From Bactrocera neohumeralis (lineage: Eukaryota; Arthropoda; Insecta; Diptera; Tephritidae): a DNA stretch of 64,000 bases. The notes below the pieces were generated by a model. The model made no database searches. It saw nothing but the letters and a program-made list of their open reading frames with translations, and was not told the origin of the DNA. The stretch's first letter is position 1; each line of letters starts with the position of its first letter. This document shows positions 54,166 to 64,000 of this stretch, in pieces. Made by a program: the position numbers and the translations under genes. The DNA is taken from contig NW_026090925.1 in assembly GCF_024586455.1 (NCBI RefSeq), forward strand, positions 248,001 through 312,000, given 5' to 3'.

Positions 54166-54500
54166 AAAAAAGAATCAATAAACTTATAAAAAAATGCTTT
54201 GGTTTGTTATAATATGAATTAATCTTCAAACGATTAAAAAAAACTATGTGTTTAAAAAAATGTTAATTTCAATTTCACTAATTTTTTTCAGCATTTAAGA
54301 ATATTTTGTTTTTGTTTGTTAAGAGCATCGTTTACAAAAACTGGTTCTGATTTAATTTACAAGTATTTATGTCTTTTAAGAAGTGTATAATATTTTGGTT
54401 AAACTTATTGAAACTATGATTTAGAAAAAAAATAAAATCAATATCTCTAAAAATGCGAGATATGTTTCTTCGCGTGAACACTGTTGCGTGGGTATTTAAA
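54166..54500. other. AT-rich, nothing recognised
   Basis: No coding or repeat structure could be supported. Confidence 0.3.
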
Positions 54501-55495
54501 TTATTTTCTCCATAAGTAGGTTGAAGAAGTCACAGAAAAGGGAGTCTGAAACCTCGTTTGGTATCGAACGGCTCGGAGAGGTCCTTCCCGATCGACGGAG
54601 CTTTTGGGATTGCTCAACGTCAGTTTACACAGCTGTATTACTTTACCAAAATCAGACATCGCGCAATAAGGCAGTTCATTTTCGTGCTGTCAAAAGCAGC
54701 TTTGAAATCGACGAAATGGTGGTGTTCGTGGATCTTCTTTTCACGGGTCTTTTCCAAGATTTATCCCATAGTAGTAGACGCAAATTGTCTCCTTTTTTGG
54801 GGATTGGTCAGAGCATACTTAAATTCCAATCGTTGGGCATGCTTTTGTCCGACCAAATTCTAAAAAGACGCTGATGCATGCTCTTTATCAGTTCTTTGTT
54901 GTTCTTCAGACTGCGTAACTGCTATTCGAACTTCTTCTTGTTCGGGCAATGCAACGTCGGCTCCATCGGCATCGATTGGCGAATCGGGTTCACCATCTTC
55001 TAGTGTTATGCGTTCACTGCCAGTCAGCAGGCCATATAATTGTTTCCTCCATATTTTTAGTACGAGTATGCTCTGAGCATCAGTCACTAGATCATCTCTG
55101 GAGCTTCTACAAGAGTATGCTCCGGTCTTGAAACCTTCTATTAGTCGCCGCATCTTATTGCTGGCCCGTATTGGCAAGCTTTTCAAGCTCTTCGTACTCA
55201 CGCATTTCGGTCTCTCTGTTTTTTTTGTCTGCAAATGCGTCTCGCTTCCCTCTTTAGCTCTCATTATCTATCCCATCCCGTTGTAACGTTTCGAGGTAGG
55301 CAGTCTGTTTTCTCTACACTGCGACATGGCACTCCTCATCGTACCAGCTATTCTTTTACCTTTTCCGAGAACCAATGGTTTCGTTTGCAGCTGTACATAA
55401 GAAGAGGGTTTGGAGCTGCTTGAGCCGTAAGTAAAATAATCGTTTCTGGCCACTTCCAAGTGAATGGCGCTGAGAGAACTAGCTACCTTAAAACA
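54501..55495 (-). pseudogene. RTE LINE fragment, third copy
   Basis: Parallels 17030-17250 and 18250-18880. The minus frame 55264-54860 reads IEGFKTGAYSCRSSRDDLVT, DAQSILVLKIWRKQLYGLLT, SPIDADGADVALPEQEEVRI. RT pieces around 54520-54720 are visible through their + complement. 55420-55495 matches 19520-19590 near the 5' side of the family. Internal deletions and frame changes throughout. Confidence 0.8.
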
Positions 55496-55499
55496 TATG

Positions 55500-56354
55500 T
55501 GGTGTAGCGCTTAATATTGGGTTAAACTTCAGACCATACCAAATACCCATAATGACTTAAATCCCGATTCTCTGGTTAACGTTTAGCATATCGGTTCAAA
55601 ATATTAAATTTAACCTCTACGGTTGAGTTTATGTGAGCTATACCTCATTTGAGGTTGATTTTAATATAATTTTCGCTGACGAGAAGTAAAATGTACTTAC
55701 AAAACTAATTGAGCCTATGACATATAAGTTTAAATTTGTATCTTAATTTAATTTTATTTCATTCACGTTCTTTCAAAACATTTGTTAAAATCAATTTTAA
55801 CCAACGCCTGAAAGTATTTCTCTGGCTTTGAAGGAAAGTTGCAAGACTATGAAATGTTCGGGTACACCCTAACTTAGCTCTTCCTTTTAGTTTAATAGTG
55901 TGCGTCAATAAGAATTTAATTATTGAACTTATATTGAAAACTCGCGTACTCAGCGTACTAGCGTACAGCGTACTGAAATAATATTAAGCGAAGTCTTGTC
56001 ACTTGTAAATTATCTGTCATTTAATCTTACTCATTTGTTTCAACTTATAAATATCAATTACAATACAAATTTATTATATTGTATCAGTATTCAGATATAT
56101 CCGTTTTACTTTCCTTATAAACTATGCGTAGTCAATACGCTTAATTATGATTCTTCTAAAAAAAATTCAGTTTTAAAAACTTTAATATGCTTAGCTCTTC
56201 ACTTCAATACACTTAATTATAAAATGTGTGATCTCAAACAGCTAACATTTTTTATTTGTGTAGACTAATTTGTATGTAAATATTCTCGAAATCGCTTTTC
56301 CTCCAGGCGCATGTGCAAATATACATACAAGTATGTACGTAATGTATGTATATA
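55500..56354. other. Non-coding, with a short-repeat end
   Basis: 55810-55890 (TATTTCTCTGGCTTTGAAGG, AAGTTGCAAGACTATGAAAT, GTTCGGGTACACCC) is the end of the TTCGG-hairpin repeat family. The rest is unassigned. Confidence 0.45.
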
Positions 56355-56651
56355 CAGCTGTGTTCACGAAAATAGTAGTGCCGGTGAGTACTAACTATTT
56401 AACAGTCAAATCACATGATAAGAACAATATTCGATCAAAAAGTTATAAAAAACCTAATTTTTAATTAATGTATGATATATTTACGGTTTTATCTACCAAC
56501 AAATTTTTTTAGTTTACATACAGTTATTAAATTAAAATAAAATTGAAAATTATGCTGTTCAAGAAAATAGTAGTGGCTATTAAAAAAGGCGAAAAATATA
56601 AGAATATGAAAGAAACAGTAAATATTTCATATTTAATATGTTTCCTAAGGT

Positions 56652-57600
56652 CTAATATTTTGTTGTAAATCCGTTATTGTTTATAACGGCTAGGCATCGA
56701 CGTAAGATGGAATCAATAAGCTCCCTACAACGCTTCACAGAGACTTGAGCCCATACCTCCTTAAACACTTGCCAAAGCTCTGTGCTTCTTGATGGTTTTG
56801 CTGTTGCTACGCATCTCTTAACATCGCCCCATAAGTTTTCGATCGGGTTTAGGTCCGGAGATTGTGCTGGCCATGGTATCACTTAAATGTTTTCAGATGC
56901 AAACCACTGATTAGCTAGTTTGCTCGTATGTTTAGGATCATTATCCTGCTGAAATGTCCATTTTAAGGACATTTTCCATCTAGCATACGGTAGCATTACA
57001 TCTTTCAATGTATTAATGCACACTGCTTGGTCAATAATGCCAGTGATCAAAGAGATTGGACCATCGCCAGCATACGAGAAATAAGCCCACACCATAGTGT
57101 TTAGCTCAACATACTTAACTGTCTTTGTGGTGTACCTTGGGTGGTATTCTGTGTTTGGAAGACAACGAACACACTGCCTGGAGCCTATACCACCAAACAA
57201 AACAATTTTGATCTCATCCGTATATACAATATTGTGCCACTTTTCGGCGGGCCGATACATATGGTCTTTCGAAACTTTTTATTCTTGCAATTGACGTGCT
57301 TCTTCGTCAAAAGGGGTACTTTTATCGGACTCCTTGCATGTAAATTAGCTTCTATTAGCCTTCGGCTAACTGTGGCAGCACTGACCATTAGATTCAATTA
57401 ATTTTTAATTATTTTTGACAACGCCGACGGCTTCGCTTTGCTGTATCTCAAAACTCGTCGGTCCTCTAGAAATGATGTCTTGCGCTTACCACCACGAGTT
57501 TCCGACTTAATAGTATGATGAATAGCATTAAATATCATCGGAGCAGTGCACCCAATCATTTCTTCGATTTCTTTATATGTCTTGCCTTCATCTCTTAACT
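56652..57600 (-). pseudogene. Tc1-family transposase, degenerate
   Basis: From 57600 down: RDEGKTYKEIEEMIGCTAPM (HTH), HHTIKSETRGGKRK; a frame change; LMVSAATVSRRLIEANLHAR; a frame change; WHNIVYTDEIKIVLFGGIGS (Asp1; the usual E-S-K is E-I-K), MVWAYFSYAGDGPISLITGI, WTFQQDNDPKHTSKLANQWF (Asp2). An in-frame stop follows ENI (56883), then PWPAQSPDLNPIENLWGDVK (Glu) and FTTKY at the end. At least one stop and two frame changes inactivate it. Confidence 0.88.
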
Positions 57601-57603
57601 TTT

Positions 57604-58318
57604 GGGGGGGTTGGGTAAGGTTTGTTTCGTCGAAAAAAGACCTTTTTTCGTGAATTTTTTTAGAAAAAATTATTGCTGTAGGTTTATTTTACTTATTATT
57701 ATATGAAAGTACAACATTTGAAGGATACTTAAAAAAAGTTTTATCAAAAAATAGCGAGGAATAACGGATTTATCGTCGATCCCTGCAGGCACCTCGAAAA
57801 AAAGTTGTTGTGCGGTGACCACCCTACAGCATCACTGGATCATCTGAAACCAAAGAACCAAAATGTTTTCTTTAGTTTATTAGTTTATCTTTTAATTGAC
57901 GTCGAGTTTTTTTTTTAATTTTTTGGTACCATTTTCAATCCAAAATTACGATTTTAGACGAAAAAATCGACCTATTTGTTATTGTAAAATTCTTAGAAAT
58001 TATAATTTTTGGAAAAACTCGACGTCATTCGAGAGCTATGCATATGCAGAATATTTGTACAAAATTTCAAAACGATCGATGCGGTAGTTTTTTCTGTAGT
58101 CTGGTCACCGACTTTAAAAATGACATATTTGGGAAAATCGATTCAAAGTTTTGTACACTCAGCGCAGGTAGTTAGAGGTACCGTTATTCAACCTGCTGTA
58201 ACTTCGTTAGTTTTTCTCCGAATGTCCTAAAACTTAAACACAATATTCTTGAGATGTTGATGGTTCAGAAAAAAAAATTAAAAAAAATGGAAAAAAAAAG
58301 TTATCAAACCTTACCCCC
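57604..58318. mobile_element. Unclassified insertion with G-run/C-run inverted ends
   Basis: Begins GGGGGGGTTGGGTAAGGTTT and ends AAACCTTACCCCCCC, with TTAAC copies adjacent (57597-57601, and just after the C-run). It interrupts the Tc1 HTH coding region. The interior is AT-rich with no ORF, and repeats TCGACGTCATTC / GACGTCGAG motifs. Confidence 0.6.
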
Positions 58319-59170
58319 CCTTAACTATTAACTCACGTTTTTTGATTGAGCAATGCCCTTTTTCAACCGACTAAAAAAGAAATAAAGAGCGATTTCAATA
58401 AATTTATATCACACAATTACCATATTATTTTAATACACTTACTGATGTCAGTAAGAAGTTAATTAATATTAAATTAAGTTAAACAAAATGTAAATGTACC
58501 TATGTACATACATAATATTATTATTGGCCTCACTGGAGATCAATAATACAAGTCAAATTTCTATAGTTAACTAATTTGCTTATTGCTCTACGAATAGATT
58601 GCAAATATGTAATAATATGTATTTTAATGAACAAGAGACTTTTGGTGCAAATATTGAAATATACCATAAAGAAAGCAACGTAAAATAAAAATAACGGCAT
58701 TTTGATGTTTTTTTTGTTAACAATATTCTGTTCTACGAAAGTATTGTAGAAATGTTCAATTTGCAAGATAGAACATGTCAGAAATAAGATTAGAGTGTTA
58801 TGTGCTGTCGCACTACTATTTTCGTGAACACAACTGTATGTATGTATATCTGATCATATGTCCCTGAATATGCCATTTATAAAAAATCAAACATTCCCGC
58901 TATCGACAAAAAAGGGCAGACCATCATTGACTAATAAGATTCTAACAAGCTGCGTATATTTTATATTTGATCATACGACACAAGTTTATTCATAAAGAAC
59001 GCGCACGTTCCGCGATTCCAAGTGCATTCGTTCATAATTCTGCAATGGTGCGCTTGGTTAATTCGGTTTTATATGGAATTCCTTCCCAAATACTTGAGGT
59101 CGACAAAAATAATTATTAGCAAAATTAATTTAATAAAAAATTTAATTAAGAAATTGAAGAATTTTCTGAT

Positions 59171-59466
59171 GATCACTTCAGACAAGGAAGTGCCAACGTG
59201 TCTCATTGCCGACTCTCAAAAACTTGCCTGATTTACCTTCGTGTAACTTCTTACTATTCAGCAAATTCACATTACCACTCCGAAGACACCGTTTTGTCTC
59301 AATTGAGGATATAAAAGCTGAATCGAAGAAGGCTCTGATGGCCATCACGACGGAGGATTTTTCCAAGTGCTATGATGACTGGAAAATTCGTTGGCATAAA
59401 TGTATTGCAGCGGAAGGGGCTTACTTCGAAGGAGATGAAATGGACAAAATTCACCTTTCAATTTGA
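59171..59466 (+). pseudogene. Mariner transposase, C-terminal fragment
   Basis: NLPDLPSCNFLLFSKFTLPL, RRHRFVSIEDIKAESKKALM, FSKCYDDWKIRWHKCIAAEG, AYFEGDEMD. Same family as 31691-32060 but better preserved. The third catalytic Asp position reads N (PSCN for APCD), so the site is lost even in this open stretch. No inverted end identified. Confidence 0.8.
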
Positions 59467-59817
59467 TCACAGTAGTATATAATTTCGTTGCTATGAAAAT
59501 GCAGCCCAATCGAAAAATCGTAGTCCCTTAAAAGAGCATTAGTCCAGTTTCAATAATAAAGCACTATTTGTCCATGATTTATCTATTTAAAAATCTAAAT
59601 AGGTGTGCGCATCTTTAATTCATTTAAAAAATGAATAAATTTTCTGTGACGATCGGAAAATTTACAAACTTTACAGGAACAATCCCTAGGCTATCCTGAA
59701 AATTGTCCTAAAATTTCATTTCGGTCCAGCCTTCTCTTTTATATACATATGTATGTATGTATATAGAAACTCTTTTTCCCCTCATTTTTAATTTTGTTTA
59801 ACGTATTTTGCTTTCAG
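59467..59817. other. Non-coding (intron-like) before the MPND exon
   Basis: TATG/CATA microsatellite at about 59743-59766, then a pyrimidine-rich acceptor tract before AG 59816-59817. Confidence 0.5.
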
Positions 59818-59987
59818 TGATGGAAATATGTTAATAAAAGCAGTGTCGTTTATATCAATGGGAAAAGTACAACCATTTTTAATTACATTTAATTCTTCGG
59901 CTTTGCTGCTGGTTGATTTCCATTGCCACTTAACCATGCGCGAAGTTTGCGGTTATTTTGGAGGCCATTGGGATATAAATACTCACA
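59818..59987 (+). CDS. MPND: Internal exon of an MPN-domain (MPND-like) host gene
   Basis: 170-bp exon between a pyrimidine tract ending TTTGCTTTCAG and the donor GTAAGT at 59988. Phase: one base, 56 codons, one base. The protein reads DGNMLIKAVSFISMGKVQPF, LITFNSSALLLVDFHCHLTM, REVCGYFGGHWDINTH. Known: S-N/S-A-L-L-L-x-D-F-H-x-H-L-T...E-V-x-G-Y-x-x-G-x-W-D is the start of the MPN/JAMM domain in MPND (fly CG4751), a zinc isopeptidase-like family; Glu in REVCGY corresponds to the JAMM Glu. The HSHP part must lie in a later exon, not found in the 4 kb downstream. No stops, and codon use differs from the TEs. Family call confident, exact orthologue less so. Confidence 0.75.
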
Positions 59988-61318
59988 GTAAGTTTGAATT
60001 TAAACATAAAAATATATAAGTATTTTGTTTAACACAACATATCCGAGACTTATAATTATGTAAGACTTTTAGTGTAACTTATAGTTAACAGTTTCTAGGC
60101 ATAACTACTATACATATCAGTATTTTGTACCGACCTTTGGTTACGAATTTCAGTATCTTTGAAAACTTCTTTTGAGAAACACTAATAAAAGAAATAAGCT
60201 GCATGGTTGAAATTTCCAAAAATTTGTAAAATGGGATAAAACAATATTATAAAGCGAAGTAAATAATCTTTAAAGAACATACTTTTTCACCAGTTATTAA
60301 ATAAGGTTAATTTTTTGGAAATCTCGTAAAATTCTGTTAGCAACTGGTCAAAATTGTCTAAATTTGGGAAAATCAAAAACAAAAAATATTAAATTGTTAT
60401 AATTAGCATGTTTAATACAATGCATCTTTGGAGTAAGTTTTCTTTTAATATATTTAGGTACATGGTTTTATTCACAAATCCACCATAATTCATTCCAAAT
60501 ACAGATTGAAGTTTGACTCGTAAGAAAAAATTATGTTGTCTGCTAACGGCTTATTTCCACGTAGTATGACAAATTATATTTAATTGTCTCACAATAGCTC
60601 ATTTTGATTAAATTTGCCTACCGATCATTTAAGGCGTAGAATCAAACCATAATTGAATATAGCCATAATTGAAGGATATTTGCATGATTCAATTATAAAA
60701 GGTTGTGTTACTTCCGAGCATGTTTCCTCTTATTTCTTGCCACGCAGCTGAATTTGATCCCTTCGTGTATGATACCATATTTTACCCTACTTTCTATATT
60801 AGAAGAGCATTTGCATAATCAATTACATTAAAATGTTTGTATTTACGCTTACTTTTCATATTATTGCCTCACCCACAAAATATCGTTAGTATTATGTAAC
60901 TTTGCCAACTTAGGGAAGAGGAACAACATTTAAAGAAGCGTTTCTTTAGAGTAGAGTTTGAAAGTGGGTTAAATTGCGCTTGTACTTAATACAATGAAAT
61001 TCCTAACGTCCTTCCTTTCCCTGTAAATCAAACAGTAATGAATGCATATAAACCGAAGGTCGCACAAAAGTCGTTCAAGCGAAACAGTTGTCAATCAGTA
61101 AAGAAGAGCCAAGTTCGGGTGCAACCGAACATTTTATACTTCTGCAACTTGCAAGAATCAACGTCAGGGGAATACCTTAAGGTCCAAAACGTCAACCATA
61201 GGATCGGAATCCAAGCAATTATATACATATATATTTGTAGTATATACAAGTATATTCATATATACACTGACCGACATAAGTTTTGTTAGAAAAACAAACA
61301 TTACTATACATATGTACC
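59988..61318. other. Probable intron of the MPND-like gene, with a short-repeat end
   Basis: AT-rich with no further exon recognised. 61105-61200 holds a short-repeat end: hairpin GTTCGG-GTGCAA-CCGAAC followed by ATTTTATACTTCTGCAACTTGC. Confidence 0.45.
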
Positions 61319-62244
61319 TTAGAGTGATTCAAGAAAAAAAAAATTTTGGTACTCGGAAAAATAGGTTCCTAGACACCTCTAAGAAAGCCTCTCCAAACAT
61401 GAGTTTTTAATTGTAACGGGAAGGTCCTCCTACATACAGTTTTCTATTTTTTCTTATTACAGGTAGAAAAATTTATATCTTGCTTCCAATTACTTGAAAA
61501 AATATCTTGTTCCTAAGATTTTGTAGGAAATTGAATGCTCTACAAAAAAGGTCTACTAAGATTTTTTCGTAAACCCAAACGTTTAAAAGATATTAACAGT
61601 TAAAGTTTGATTATTTTTGGGAAAATTTTTTATTTCTTATGAATTTATAACTCAATGAAAAAAAAATATTATGAATAGATTTTCGGAGAGGCTTTCTTAG
61701 AGGTGTCTAGGAACCTATTTTTCAGAGTACCAAACGAAAAAAAAAAAATTTGTTTGATCCACCCTAATATGCATTGATGTTTGACGATGAATATCTCGTA
61801 AACGCTTAACTTAATCAAAAAATCATATAAGACCATTTTTATAGAGCAGTAAATTTCATACAAAACTGTGAGTTTCATCATTCATAATAATTTTTTTTCA
61901 TTGAGTTATAAAATTCATAAGAAATAAAAAATTTTCCCAAAAATAATCAAACTTTAACTGTTAATATCTTTTAAACATTTGGGTTTACGAAAAAATCATA
62001 ATAGACCTTTTTTGTAGAGCATTCAATTTCCTACAAAATCTAAGGAACAATATATTTTTTTCAGTAGTTGGGAGCGAGATATAAATTTTTCTATCTGATA
62101 ATAAGAAAAAATAGAAAACTGTATGTAGGAGGACCTTCCCGTTACAATTAAAAACTCATGTTTGGAGAGGCTTTCTTAGAGGTGTCTAGGAACCTATTTT
62201 TCCGAGTACCAAACGAAAAATTTTTTTTTTTTTTGAATCACTAA
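61319..62244. mobile_element. 926-bp inverted-repeat element (three-part)
   Basis: TTAGAGTGATTCAAG at the left and TTGAATCACTAA at the right; arms of about 340 bp (61319-61661 and 61905-62244) match over most of their length (GGTTCCTAGACACCTCTAAG, AACGGGAAGGTCCTCCTACA, AACAGTTAAAGTTTGATTAT). A third copy of the outer arm end lies inside (61685-61767, ending GATCCACCCTAA). TGTACC stands on both outer sides, a possible 6-bp duplication. No ORF. Confidence 0.85.
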
Positions 62245-62635
62245 TGTACCTACATGTATGTAGAATATGGCAGGGGAGTATCGACTCCATGCTCAATTTT
62301 TGGTTGATGCCGGTAAATCGTTTAGTTTATTTCTTTACGTTAAAAGTATATACGGTTCATAATTCATGTAAGGATCATTTGAAAATTTTATTACTTTAAA
62401 AAAGAAAGAAATATGAAAAAAACAATAAAAAGACGTTAACTTCGGCTGCACCGAAGCTAATATACCCATCGCAGGTACATTTCTTTTAGTAACTATGTGT
62501 TCAGTTTGTATGGCAGGTTCCGATCGTTCAGTTTGTATAGCAGCTATATGCTATAGTAAGCTAATCTGAACAATTTCTTCGATATTACATTATTATCTTA
62601 GAAAATAACCTGTGTCAACTTTTGTGAAACACACC
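62245..62635. other. Repeat remnants
   Basis: 62340-62410 matches 49866-49930. 62425-62445 holds the hairpin CTTCGG-CTGCA-CCGAAG followed by CTAATATACCC, an end of another fly repeat family. Confidence 0.45.
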
Positions 62636-63935
62636 GATGTGTGGAAAGTCGGAAGAGTGGTCCCACTACTGAAACCTGGGAAACCCGTCAACAAAGGGGA
62701 ATCTTATCGACCGAGTAGTGAAGACACTAGAGGCCTTGCTACTCCCGACCTTTACTCACCATCTGAGCCTAGCCCAGCTTGAACTATCTGAACGGTCGTC
62801 AGTCATTCGTACTATTTCTAAGTGAAACATCTAAACTGAGAAGAATTAAAAAGGGGGCTCCGCAGGGTGGCGTCCTCTCTCCGCTACTATTTAATTTCTA
62901 CATCTCGAAACTCCCACAACCACCAGAGGGGGTTTCCATAACCTCGTACGCTGACGACTGCACGATATTGGCGTCGGGCAATGAAATCGATGGCATGTGT
63001 TCGAAGGTAAACAGCTACCTCTCCGACCTTACTCGTTTCCTCACTGCACGGAACCTCACACTTTCCCCCACCAAATCCACAGCGACCATATTTACAAACT
63101 AGACGAAGGAGTATAGACCTGAGCTTAATATTGCAGTCGACGGCGTCAAAATTCCGTCTGTCAATAATCCCAAGATTTTAGGTGTAACTTTCTCTCCCCA
63201 TACGACCGCGATTATCGCCAAGGTACAGAGCCGCAACAAAATTCTCAAGTCGCTAGCCGGCAGCACATGGGGAAAAGACAAAGAAACGTTGTTGGCAACA
63301 TACAAGGCAATCGGCCGGCCGGCCCTTAATTACGCAGCACCTATATGGTCGCCTGGATGCACTGGTACGCAGATGAGACCTGGCAGAACACTGCACTCCG
63401 GACCACGACGGGATGCCTTTTGATGTCTCCCTAGGAGCATCAAAAGGTCTTTCCTTGACTACGTCGACGACGTCGTACAGTACGCCGACCGGACTTCGGA
63501 CGCAACTGACTTTCGACAGGTACTGATCGCCATTCACAGTGGAGGCATCAACACCTTCCCGACCGACCGACTCACCTCCCATAGCAGACGAAGAGCTCTA
63601 GCTGCCGCGAGAAACGCGAGTGACCCTAGCGCAACTTCGTTCTGGATATTCTAGCAAGTGAAACTCCTACTTATCCAGAATAGACCCTGACATACCAAAT
63701 GTATGTCCTGCATGCAACGAGTCTCCGCATGATACTGACCACCTCTTTGCATGCCCTACGAACCCTACTCATCTAACACCCTCCTCCCTCTGGTCCGACC
63801 CCGTCGCAACAGCACGTTTCTTGGGCCTTCCGTTAGATGGCGTCGACGACAACACAATTGACCCTTACCATCCTAACGGGGATTAGATATTCCGTTAAAA
63901 CAACAACAACCACATGCGGGAGAATACAGATTGTT
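62636..63935 (+). pseudogene. Jockey-type LINE, 5'-truncated reverse transcriptase
   Basis: Starts inside RT (WKVGRVVPLLKPGKPVNKGE, SYRP). After an internal deletion comes 62779-63102 with YLNGRQSFVLF, KGAPQGGVLSPLLFNFYISK, ITSYADDCTILAS (YADD) and LTLSPTKSTATIFT. A stop at 63100 is followed by VDGVKIPSVNNPKILGVTFS, LAGSTWGKDKETLLATYKAI, then frame changes and a C-terminal CMSCMQR/HDTDHLFACP-like zinc patch. The 3' end is near AACAACAACAACC (63900-63912). Truncation at the 5' side is typical of target-primed insertion. The copy is dead. Confidence 0.85.
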
Positions 63936-64000
63936 GCTCTGCAAGGAAGTTTTTTTTTTAGGATGAACCCGTCAGATATTTTTCATATCACAACAAAAAA
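63936..64000. repeat. Repeat shared with 49990-50060
   Basis: AGGAAG-T(9)-AGGATGAACCCGTCAGATAT and TTCATATCACAACAAAAAA parallel 49996-50050. It runs off the window. Confidence 0.45.

Larger units (their letters stand above)
56355..58836 (-). mobile_element. Tc1-like transposon with internal insertion
   Basis: Ends CAG(C/T)TGTGTTCACGAAAATA-GTAGTG, inverted, between TA dinucleotides (2,482 bp). The transposase is on the minus strand (57600-56652). A roughly 700-bp foreign block, 57604-58318, with G7/C7 ends lies between the N-terminal HTH and the element's right end. Different family from 50251-51880. Confidence 0.87.

Overview
This is AT-rich eukaryotic DNA from the genome of a higher fly. 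A tephritid fruit fly is my best guess, by inference: the copia and LOA/Jockey/RTE element types, the dense mariner/Tc1 remnants, the short repeats with TTCGG hairpins at their ends, and an exon resembling a fly MPN-domain gene all fit. The window is almost entirely transposable elements, many nested in one another. I found one convincing piece of host gene: a single spliced exon at 59818-59987 on the + strand encoding the start of an MPN/JAMM domain (MPND-like, Drosophila CG4751 type). Much of the rest could be TE-filled intron or flank of that gene.

Layout. 1-514: end of a hAT transposase (frameshifted). 1.1-4.0 kb: Ty3/gypsy relic on the minus strand (gag, protease, long leader, probable primer site and LTR). 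5.7-8.4 kb: CR1/Jockey-like LINE relic (minus). 9143-13557: a complete Ty1/copia element with two identical 166-bp LTRs, TATAT target duplication and one open 1298-codon gag-pol frame; it is the only element here that looks potentially active. 13.9-15.9 kb: two deleted mariners. 16.1-19.6 kb: RTE LINE (minus), split at 17.3-18.1 kb by an 824-bp fold-back element with hAT-type ends and an 8-bp target duplication. 21.2-22.4 kb: mariner-type relics.

23.1-27.9 kb: a second Ty3/gypsy relic (minus), its gag split by a 1.3-kb repeat. 28.3-28.9 kb: a 636-bp MITE that recurs inverted at 53.0-53.7 kb. 30-32 kb: mariner relic interrupted by a pogo-like MITE. 32.1-35.2 kb: another mariner, interrupted by a Jockey-like LINE with a poly(A) tail. 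35.2-36.5 kb: IS630-type and RTE fragments. 37.6-38.5 kb: degenerate Tc1. 40-41 kb: LINE-like and BEL/Pao fragments. 41.9-42.5 kb: second copy of the 32-kb mariner. 42.9-47.9 kb: nearly complete LOA-type LINE (minus; DUF4780-like ORF1, endonuclease, RT, RNase H).

48.2-48.8 kb: TTAA-flanked piggyBac-type MITE. 49.4 and 52.8 kb: hAT-like MITEs. 50.25-51.88 kb: Tc1-like transposon, complete except for one stop codon. 53.7-54.1 kb: piggyBac transposase remnant. 54.5-55.5 kb: RTE fragment. 56.4-58.8 kb: second Tc1-like element with an insertion. 59.2-59.5 kb: mariner C-terminus. 59.8-60.0 kb: MPND exon. 61.3-62.2 kb: large inverted repeat. 62.6-63.9 kb: Jockey-type LINE 3' part on the + strand.

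The genes do not form an operon or pathway. They are independent mobile elements, and the autonomous ones (copia, Tc1, mariner, LOA) are the kind that mobilise the many non-autonomous copies. No rRNA, tRNA, CRISPR or prokaryotic feature was seen.
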